From: Nymphalis io | Taxonomy: Eukaryota > Arthropoda > Insecta > Lepidoptera > Nymphalidae | DNA: 64,000 bases | Direction of reading: 5' to 3' | NCBI RefSeq assembly: GCF_905147045.1 | Contig: NC_065903.1 | Location: 10,974,001 to 11,038,000, forward strand | Shown here: one piece after another, positions 56,252 through 64,000 of the stretch | How positions within the stretch are numbered: the stretch's first letter is position 1 | Layout: each line of letters starts with the position of its first letter | Translations under genes and position numbers: made by a program | Notes under the pieces: generated by a model | Databases searched by the model: none | Told to the model about the DNA's origin: nothing | The model's input: only the letters and a program-made list of their open reading frames with translations

Positions 56252-56470
56252 TTTTTTATAGAATAAGAAGGCGGACGAGCATATGGGCCACCTGATAGTA
56301 AGTGGTCACCAACGCCCTTAGACATTGGCATTGTAAGATATGTCAACCATCGCTTACATAGCCAATGCGCAACCAACCTTGGGAACTAAGATTTTATGTC
56401 CCTTGTGCCTGTAATTACACTGGCTCACTCACCCTTCAAACTGGAACACAACAATATCAAGTACTGCTGA
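56252..56470 (-). repeat. retroelement tail family B, truncated copy
   Basis: The T run and ATAGAATAAGAAGGCGGACG at the left, breaking off at ATATCAAGTACTGCTG, so the far third is missing. Confidence 0.82.
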
Positions 56471-57504
56471 GCAAGACTGATGTATTTCTCTGTCTCCCTA
56501 ACAACGTGTACATAAATGATGATATTGCTTACAACAGATAAAGTACAACTACATCCAGTTTCTGAAACACTGGTCAACGTCAGATGAACTAATTTTACTT
56601 TAATGTAAATGATCATAGGTGTATAGTCGCCGATGACGTGATAGACGACCAATGAGCGTTCAGCTTTAAATCAGATTAGGTAATCTGACTTACTAACTAA
56701 GCAGGGTTTGAAAAGTGACGGCTAGGGTCAACTCATGCTAGTACAGAGTCATAGCGTTAGTGTAGATTCATTGAAGCGCAAATCTAAAAGTTAACAGAAA
56801 AATTACCCTTATCTCAACGTATGCTAATACTTCTGAGAAAAAAAGACGCGTGAATTCGCACTATTTGTCTCCGAGTGACCAACATGGATCGCGCAAACCC
56901 AACTTACTACGCCTAGCAATGCCTCGTCAATTAGACACACGTCTGTTATTTCACAAGTTATGAACGAACAAAGAATTGTTCTCTTCTCAAATTAAACCAA
57001 TATAAGTAAAATCATAGCAAGATCAATATCAACTATTTTATACGAGTTTCAACTGCACCTGACGTCATTCACTATTAAACTTGAATGCGTGCGAATTCAC
57101 GAGAAGACACGCGCATTCGTTTAATTACGCTTTAATTGTGAAGAATTTAACGCTTAGCTTTTGAATGAATTAACCCTAAGTTGTATAACGTTCGCGTTTG
57201 GAAAACTCGTGCTTAGATTATCACGAATTTATGCTTAGATTGAAATGAATGCGCCCTTTTTCTATTTTTAAAAAGCGTAGCTGTTAACGATCATTTACTT
57301 TTTTACATAAATTTTGAAGATTTACGAAAGATTTACTATCGAAACACTTCAATTTGATCTATCTATATTGATATTAGTTTCAACTAGGTACTTCAGTTTA
57401 AAATGTTTTTTTTTCTCTGAAAAATAACATTAGATATTAATATATCACTTACAAGAGAAAATACATCTACATATGAAAAACATCGGAAGACTGCCACAGA
57501 TTTT
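56471..57504. other. sequence between repeat and BEL remnant
   Basis: It may include 3' parts of the BEL/Pao element, but no long terminal repeat could be paired. The segment at 56570-56670 resembles 37480-37590. No host gene seen. Confidence 0.35.
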
Positions 57505-58047
57505 CTAGTCTCTTAATATACATATTGTAGCGGTAGCGGTGAGGGGTTGAATAACATCAAGAAAGATGATGAGTTTCGAAAGTGTGGAAATGAAAGATAA
57601 CTTCCTGCCTCCTACAGGCCACCATGATTCGCGTAAATGAAAAAGTAATGCCTGTGGGGCAGCGTGGAGTAGCCGAATGAGCTCATGGCGAAATAATAAA
57701 GTAGCAAAATAATGTTTACTCGAAATTATAATAGGATGTTTTTTACAGTGAATAAATTCATCTGAATTAACTAAACGACCACCTACACGCATTATTTTGT
57801 CATCATCTAGAAATAAGTTTATTTTAGACAAACAACTTTTATTTTTAAAAATCCCTTTATAAGACAACGCCTTATATTTATTCAGATAAGATTCAATTTG
57901 ACATAATCGTGCTAATGTTTTATCAGCGTCTAATATATATATATATATATAATCTAACTCGTCTACACTAAGGCCGCCTTTACGCTTATTTAGTGTATAT
58001 CGACTATTATGAATGAAATGCAACATATAGGCAGCTGCACACCTCAT
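57505..58047 (-). pseudogene. BEL/Pao integrase N-terminal region
   Basis: The frame contains the conserved RVGGRL motif, followed by KHPIII, a histidine after the RHE region (HELIRLLHAAPQALLFHLRE), and WWPVGGRK. The catalytic integrase core is absent beyond the final frame. A TA microsatellite near 57938 encodes an IYIYI run, which is not typical for the family. Confidence 0.8.
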
Positions 58048-58219
58048 GAATGAATATATAAAACCGTTAGATTAGTGTTAACTATATGAACATAAATGCA
58101 CGCGCCGTACGGTTCCACACGTGCGCCGTGCTATCAGGTACGTTGTCATCCCGACCTATTTTTAATAGCCACAATTGTTGTAAAAGTGTTTTGACAACAA
58201 TTATAGCAGGACTTAACAA

Positions 58220-58428
58220 ATTTTTTAGAGCGTCACGGTAGCATGCGAAAGCGATCCTGTGGCGCTCCTCGTGAAGAATTCCGTCTGTAGGGTACCCCTG
58301 GTTTTTTAGCGGGTATTCCGATGTTCGGGGCGCTTTCGGCGCCTTGGACACCGGTGAACCGCACATACCCCCCTAGTGTTCCCGTGGGGGAAACGAGTAA
58401 GGCGTTTTTCTAGCGTTAATAAGAAAAA
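58220..58428 (+). mobile_element. retroelement family E inserted in BEL remnant, with 12-bp target-site duplication
   Basis: AGGACTTAACAA at 58208-58219 is repeated at 58429-58440. The insert runs GAGCGTCACGGTAGCATGCG, GTGGCGCTCCTCGTGAAG, TTTTTAGCGGGTATTCCGAT, GGGGCGCTTTCGGCGCCTTG, GTTCCCGTGGGGGAAACG to TAGCGTTAATAAGAAAAA, so it has an A-rich 3' end. This copy best defines the short form of the family (209 bp). Confidence 0.9.
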
Positions 58429-58850
58429 AGGACTTAACAAGCCGAAAGGGTCAAAAATTTGCGAAACAGTTTATAACATAGACCTCTCTGTAATTGATTT
58501 ATGTTTATCAATATTAATATTCGAATTAAAATAAAAGTTGTCGTTTCTCTAGTATTAAAAATCGACGTTCTGCCTGGGTATAAGACTCTCCTAAAGTGTC
58601 AGGTGACTGAGGAAGTGGTATCTGCCCTCACTATTGCGTATAGTGGTGCTATTTAAGTGATTCTCGCATGCACGTTCCTCGTCAGTCTGCGCGTCACTGA
58701 CCTCAGGCAGCTTCTCAATTTCCCAAAACAATCGAAGTTGAGTATCTAATGAATTACTAAGATTACAATGAATTGGCTTATTTTTATGTGTATAAATATT
58801 TACGATAGGTCCGGAAATAATCCAGCCTGGTGTTCTGTAAAAATGGACCA

Positions 58851-59348
58851 CTAGACAAACGAATCGCTCCGTAAAATATCGATGTTTTTGTAGTTTAAAA
58901 ATTCCGGATCGGCCAACCGTATGTTGTCCGGAATATAGACTTCTGTGCTTAATTTACACACGGCAGGCATCGAAGCCGTGATCTTAGACAGTACATAACA
59001 ATGAATGCGCGTAGTAAATGAATTATTAACGCAGGATTTTATATCAATATTACAAGCTTGCGAACAATGTATTACCGTTTGTATTAATAGATGTTTTAAT
59101 AATTTACATAATAACTTACAGATGAAACAGCGCTGGCTTTCATTATCAAGCAGCGCTTGCGCTTTATACATGTGTGCATTGGCTACCTCAATTACAGCTG
59201 TTGACAATAACACGGACTGCACATTTGTAGCTTTAATAGATAACGCTTGCATGTGTGCCTTGTTTACTTGGATGGAAAGAGATTCCGACGAGGTCGGTGC
59301 GGCTGCGGGGGGAGGCGCAAGCGCATCACTCGCAGCCGCAGTCGACAC
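58851..59348 (-). pseudogene. BEL/Pao protease region
   Basis: The frame holds VLLSTAVIEVAN and the site ALLDNESQRCFI, where the family normally has D-S/N-G-S. Here the glycine of the aspartic-protease triad is replaced by glutamate, which suggests loss of activity. An alanine/proline-rich linker precedes it. Confidence 0.7.
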
Positions 59349-60222
59349 CTCAGTGTTCGTTGTAGAATGGTATGCGACTGAACTATTAACGTTATCATTA
59401 TGTAATATAGGTTATGTTTTTTACTACAGCGTCTATACGACCCAAGCCTACAGTTACTTACCGATTGTAAATAATTCTCACATAAGTTATGCTCGCGTAC
59501 AAGTTAAAGCTTTAACTCTGAATCACTCGATAAACCTTTTGCAAGTGTACTGTGGATGATTTGCGTTGCATTTTACACATGATAATCGTTCGTTTTATTC
59601 GGCCCACTAGAAACATTGCAGTGTAATATGCTGCGAGAGTTTGTGTGTTGGTTTTGATTGTAAGTGTTTTGTGCGTCTTTACTATATGAACGCTGCAATG
59701 CCTCCAGCATATCCGCTCGGTTAAGAAGAAAATTAATTAAATCATCCACAGTTAATCGCGTAGAATTGTTATCAATCGGGTACGGGAACAATGTGCATTT
59801 ATGAGTCTCCCATTCTCTTACAGTTACTTTATCTAGCTTCATCAGCGTTAAGCATAAATTCAGCACGCAATATTAAACTATAGTAATTATCTTCAAAAAG
59901 TACTCACGGTTTTATGATCGTCAGTCAATCACACCGTTCTGATGCTAGCATTATCACCAGAATTCTAATTGACTGGAAATCGCGATATTCCGGGAATACG
60001 ATGAAGCTATTCAATGAAATGCACAATTGAGCACAGACACAATGTAGCATTATTAGAACCTAGGAAGTGATGGAAAAAAGTACTCCAACAAAACTTCAGT
60101 TCCAGTGTGCACTTAGCCTCCGTTTGTGTGTTTGGCAGCTTGTTTCTTCGAAACTCGTCAAGATATGTGCGATTTTTGGGTTTTCTTCTCGAACCGCCAC
60201 GTGCAAAGGATCCATAGTCCAA

Positions 60223-60655
60223 AGGACTTCGACTTTGTTCGATTATGTGGCGAAAATCTATATATTTATTTTGAAGTTCGGAAAAGGAAAGTTTTTAAAC
60301 TTTTTTTAAAACAATTTTAATGATTTAGTGTTTACAACATACATCACTAAATAATTGTGTAAGAGCTCCTTCAAATCTTATATATATTGTTTGTCATAAT
60401 TTTTTCCATGTACCAGTAGAATAACATTATGCCTTTACCTGGTATGACCTGGCTTTCTTTTCGAAACAATATTATTTTATCATTCAACCATCATTCGACA
60501 GTATGTTCTGGAAACTACAACGATTTTTTTTTTCAATAATTTTATCGATGTTTTTGTTATCCGAATATTACCTACGTTTATATTGAAATACTTTATCAGT
60601 GTACACGGAGCTGGTATCAGTGATAGTGCGATATACAAACGAACGCCTACAACAT
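60223..60655. other. upstream region of the second Lifeguard gene
   Basis: It presumably holds the promoter and 5' UTR. TCAGT initiator-like sites occur at 60596-60600 and 60621-60625. No TATA box is convincing. Confidence 0.4.
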
Positions 60656-63396
60656 GGCGCAGGTGAGACATTATTCTTTCATGTTTTAACCACGAAACTT
60701 AAACAAAGCAAGTTTAGTGTACATTTAATAAAATGTATCAAAAACTCAAAATTGTATCTGCAATTTAACTGTGCCTAACTGCCTAGTGATAGAATTAAGC
60801 TATTTTCAACTTCGTGCACTGCTAGGTTGGTAACATTGGTTGTTAAATTTTAAAATCACGCTACAATGAAAATGATTTCAAAAAAAGATTTTCAACTTCA
60901 ATTCTATTCTGTTTTTATTTATATATTTTATTTATATATTTACATATTGAATCGTATTTATAAAATTACACATTAAAATTATATAAATAAAATATCTAAG
61001 TACAACCAATAATTGTGATATAATTATAGGAATACGTCATTATCGTATTACTAAAGCCCGGTTAGTGTATTATTAAAAAAAAAACATAAGTTTTGATTGC
61101 GTATAGTAAAATTGTTTACGAATCGTAATTCAGAATTACCACTGGTTTGCTACTAACGAATCAGAAGGCTACTAAAAATTTAAAGTAAAATGTATAAAGA
61201 TAATTGATACCTAGTGTTTCATGAAAAAATGTACGTCAATTAGACAATACTATTCATTACCAAAACGAACCACTTTTTGAAACTCTTTTCCACCACTAAA
61301 TTAAAATATTATTGTAATTAAACTAGAGTTATATTTTTGTGATAAAACGGAATTATTATATTTTATATTAACTATATTTTAAAAAAATAATATTATTATT
61401 TTTAATTCAAAAAATATTTTTAGCCAGGTTACATGGGTCCAAATAGCTTTGGCGAAGATGCCTACCCAGGCACCTTCGATTTTACAGAGCAGAGTATACG
61501 AAGAGGTTTTATAAGAAAAGTAAGCACTTTTGAATATTAACACATACTTACACTAACTATATCCATAGCAAGAGTAAAGATAAAGAAACCGTACATTTAT
61601 ATATTGCAAATGATTTTTAATTGTACTACTATATTATGCAAGGCAGCCTGTGATTAATATATCTTTATTTTGAATATAATGTTATTCACCTTAATTTTCA
61701 AACCAAAGTTCCGATATCAACTTTATTGACATTCAAAAAGTCAATCTTTCACGAATTCATAATGAATACAATCATTCGGATATGGACCAATGAAATCATC
61801 TCAATTGAAGGTCAAAATTGTTTATTTATCTTTACACCTTCGGAATAAGCTGTATAATATTTGGAATATATATACATATAATATATATACAATAATTGAT
61901 TTATATGAAAATTTATTTCTATTCAATTTTTATACTAATATAAGTATGTATATACTCCTATAAATCTTTAGTCTTTGTTCATTCAACTATACACTATTTA
62001 CGTATTAATTATGAAAAAATTAACTCACATAAAACTTACTCACTTATGAAAGAAATTGGGATGAGATCATGCACAATTTTGTACTTTTTATAGTTTTCGC
62101 ATATTCCTGATAGTAAATTTTCATAATCACACATCCACAGGCCCGCAGTAGAGCATATTAGAATCCTTTCAAAAAGATATTTGACAAGCCCAGTAGTGGG
62201 ACATTTATTCAATGTACTATATATTATTCATATACATATATATATTTTAGCTTTGTATTTGTGTTTCTGCTTAGCCTAAAGGTTGACTGGTAGAGAATGC
62301 CTTTAGGCATTAAGTCCGCCTTTTGTCCTACTACATACACAATGTATGGTGGTCAAAAAATTATTTAAATAAATAAATAAATTCTCACTATATTGTCACC
62401 AGGTATATTCGATCCTGATGTGTCAACTAATGGTCACGATGGGGGTCATTGCACTTTTCGTCTTCCACGAACCAACAAAAGTCTTCGTCAGAAATAATTC
62501 GTATCTATTGTAAGCATACCTATTTTTTATTAACAGTTATGACAGTAATCGTTGTAAATATGCTGTCTGTATTCAAGACCTACGAGAATGTACCCTAATA
62601 TATTATAAATTAAATGAATAATATAACTAGCACAAAAACATAGAAACAAGGAAATCACCACATGTTAATTTTGAGATGAAATCTAGGCAAGCACTGAATC
62701 AATTTAATATGCTCTTTATTTTCAGTTGGATAGCGTTCATCGTTTTATTCGTGTGCCTGATCGCCATGGCGTGTTGCACGGAGGTGCGGCGGCAGACACC
62801 AGTGAACTTCATCTTCCTATTCATATTTACATGCGCACAAAGCTTTCTACTAGGTGTCGCATCTAGTGTCTACAATACTTCTGAAGTGAGTTTAGCTGTC
62901 CAATTAAATAGTATTATTAACATTTATAATATTTATTTTTCTCACCCGATTATAGCAAACCAAAGAAGTTGTATATGTTTATTAGTGACCTTAAGAGCGT
63001 ACACCTACATCATCTAAATGAATTTTGGCAATATGTAAAAAAAATGCAGTACAATTTTCTCATCATTATTATTTTTAAGCAATACAATAAACGGACTCGA
63101 CGTTGAAGGAAAACATCGTGAGGAAACCTGCATGTGTCAGAAAATCTACCACATGTAAAACCTCCAATTTGCATTGGAGCCGCATGGTGGAATACGCCCT
63201 TCAAACAGTTTTTTTTTTTAATTTACAGATCCTATAATTTTTTAATATAATTTATATTTTCGCTAGGTAATGATAGCAGTCGGTATAACAGCTGCTGTAT
63301 GTCTCGCTTTGACGCTCTTCGCTTTCCAAACAAAATTCGACTTCACAGTAATGGGTGGAGCTCTGGTCGCGGCAACTATGATCCTGCTTGTATTCG
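60656..63396 (+). CDS. second Lifeguard (TMBIM family) protein, last exon outside window
   Basis: Coding exons are 60656-60664 (MAQ), 61424-61519, 62403-62509, 62726-62885 and 63267-63396; all borders are GT/AG with continuous phase. The visible 167 residues start with a short, repeat-free N-terminus (PGYMGPNSFGEDAYPG). FDFTEQSIRRGFIRKVYS then leads into the first five hydrophobic segments, with ACCTEVRR, VNFIFLFIFTCAQSFLLGV and AVGITAAVCLALTLFAFQT. Exon lengths 107, 160 and 130 equal those of the upstream Nmda1-like gene, showing tandem duplication. The terminal exon (about 76 codons by analogy, with DTQL and SPEEYVFAALN in the paralogue) is not found before 64000. Unlike its paralogue, the N-terminus lacks GGYPQ repeats and third codon positions are mixed. 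Confidence 0.93.
60665..61423. other. first intron of second Lifeguard gene
   Basis: AT-rich. No exon or repeat recognised. Confidence 0.5.
61690..61860. repeat. dispersed repeat shared with 38700-38860
   Basis: TTGACATTCAAAAAGTCA, TTTCACGAATTCATAATGAA, GACCAATGAAATCATCTC and AATTGTTTATTT occur in the same order at both places. The class is unknown. Confidence 0.45.
62277..62390 (+). repeat. LINE 3' end fragment with AAAT tail
   Basis: AGGTTGACTGGTAGAGAATG, TTTAGGCATTAAGTCCGCC and an (AAAT)n tail match the style of the LINE 3' UTR at 23610-23680 (GGTTGTCTGGAAGAGATCAC, CCGCCC). Confidence 0.7.
63095..63210 (+). repeat. SINE family A fragment in intron 4
   Basis: CGACGTTGAAGGAAAACATC, GAGGAAACCTGCATGTGTC and GCATTGGAGCCGCATGGTGG form the middle of the element. 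Head and tail are missing. Confidence 0.7.
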
Positions 63397-63691
63397 GTGA
63401 GTATTAACACAGCCAAATTTAGAGGAAGGCAACATGGGTTTTACGCCCCAACCCATTGAAAAGGGATTCTGCACAATTTTTACTCAAATAAATCAATGCA
63501 ATATTTCATCGAAATATAATTAATTCGCTATATTCTAGATGCATAACATACTCAGATATTTTTGATGTAAGACAAAACAAGGCAATCCAAACTCCGAACG
63601 TTATTTTGTAAACATCACTCTAGTATTTCATTACCGTAATCGGCCATTGTTTATTGTTATTTTCCTTTCCTTTTGTATACAATATTCACTG

Positions 63692-63802
63692 AGCTTCGTA
63701 AGCGAGCTGACTCATCAGATACATACAATGTTGTCAGTATTATCTCTAAGCAAATACTGGCAACATTGTATGTATCTGATGAATCAGATCGCTTACGAAG
63801 CT
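63692..63802. repeat. 111-bp hairpin with 50-bp arms
   Basis: 63692-63741 and 63753-63802 are reverse complements with three mismatches out of 50; the loop is 11 nt. One mismatch would be a G-U pair in RNA. It lies just after exon 5, in an intron of the second Lifeguard gene (+ strand). It could be a fold-back transposon, an inverted duplication or a hairpin RNA precursor. Confidence 0.88.
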
Positions 63803-63867
63803 TTTTATTGCATATTGTCACAGACTTAATCATATCCAAAGATACACGATCATTTTAATAAAATGGC

Positions 63868-64000
63868 GTAATAACTAATACTATACATACGAAAGTATGT
63901 TACCTTTTTTGTTACGCTTTCACGTCTAACTACTCATTACAAACAACCCCACCACCCCGTAACAGATGAGCAAATCCGAACGATATCTTGTAATTATATA
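63868..64000 (+). repeat. dispersed repeat with ACTAATACTATACATACGAA head
   Basis: The head followed by GTTACGCTTTCACGTCTAAC matches the family at 3327 and 5981. It continues to the window edge. Confidence 0.5.

Larger units (their letters stand above)
57505..60222 (-). mobile_element. BEL/Pao LTR retrotransposon remnant
   Basis: Read on the minus strand, the pieces come in the element's normal order. A gag-related region (59866-59573) has LDKVTVREWETH and DDLINFLLNRADMLEALQ. The aspartic protease region (59348-58851) has VLLSTAVIEV and ALLDNESQRCFI. The segment leading to reverse transcriptase (58851-58591) has GWIISGPIV, LRLFWEIEKLPE and GRY. An ERR-type start of reverse transcriptase is at about 58590-58510. 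After a jump, LLSPAIIVVKTLLQQLW (about 58230-58130) follows, then the zinc-binding integrase region (58047-57505) with INLFLDDDKIMRVGGRLVNS, KHPIIIS and LRESWWPVGGR. Most of reverse transcriptase and RNase H is deleted. Long terminal repeats were not identified. It is inactive and lies between the two Lifeguard genes. Confidence 0.85.

Noticed and set aside
59005..59559. Plus-strand frame of 184 codons
   Set aside because: It lies opposite the BEL/Pao protease region and shows no family features.
1..64000. CRISPR arrays, bacterial operons, rRNA genes
   Set aside because: No regularly spaced repeats with unique spacers, no Shine-Dalgarno-led gene series and no rRNA motifs were seen.

Overview
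The window reads as a nuclear chromosome segment from an insect, most probably a butterfly or moth. It is strongly AT-rich, its genes are split by spliceosomal introns, and it is crowded with short retroelements of types common in Lepidoptera. It has a short TTAGG (insect telomere-type) tract, a Dong/R4-type retrotransposon lying between TAA repeats, and a BEL/Pao remnant. Nothing prokaryotic (operons, ribosome binding sites, CRISPR) is present. Species cannot be fixed from the sequence alone.

Layout. 1-11.9 kb: no convincing host gene; SINE copies, LINE tails and AT-rich DNA. 11.9-22.2 kb: six threonine tRNA genes on the + strand whose anticodons alternate UGU, CGU, UGU, CGU, UGU, CGU, with SINEs between them. 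22.3-28.0 kb: nested retrotransposons, namely a LINE interrupted by a smaller retroelement with an 18-bp target-site duplication, followed by a decayed, almost full-length Dong/R4-like element with a restriction-like endonuclease domain. 28-31.5 kb: AT-rich. 31.5-32.9 kb: two exons of mitochondrial ribosomal protein L52 on the - strand. 35-54.1 kb: an Nmda1/GRINA-type Lifeguard (TMBIM) gene on the + strand, with two phase-compatible alternative first coding exons about 11 kb apart, a GGYPQ-repeat exon, and seven membrane segments. 55.7-60.2 kb: SINE and LINE tails and a BEL/Pao retrotransposon remnant (- strand) that has lost most of its reverse transcriptase and carries a later insertion. 60.6 kb to the end: a second, tandem Lifeguard paralogue whose last exon lies beyond the window.

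Relations. The two Lifeguard genes share three consecutive exons of identical length (107, 160 and 130 nt) and identical intron phases, so they arose by tandem duplication. Known family members are Golgi/ER membrane proteins linked to calcium handling and cell-death control. mRpL52 is divergently oriented to the Lifeguard gene and acts in mitochondrial translation. The tRNA array would supply tRNAs for ACA/ACG threonine codons.

The most distinctive observations are the alternating tRNA-Thr array; a 430-bp ungapped, almost identical block shared by 21.4 kb and an intron at 50.9 kb, with target-site evidence for the direction of copying; extreme GC3 confined to the middle exons of one Lifeguard paralogue; and several long, nearly perfect hairpins. 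I did not find a convincing wholly new biological system.
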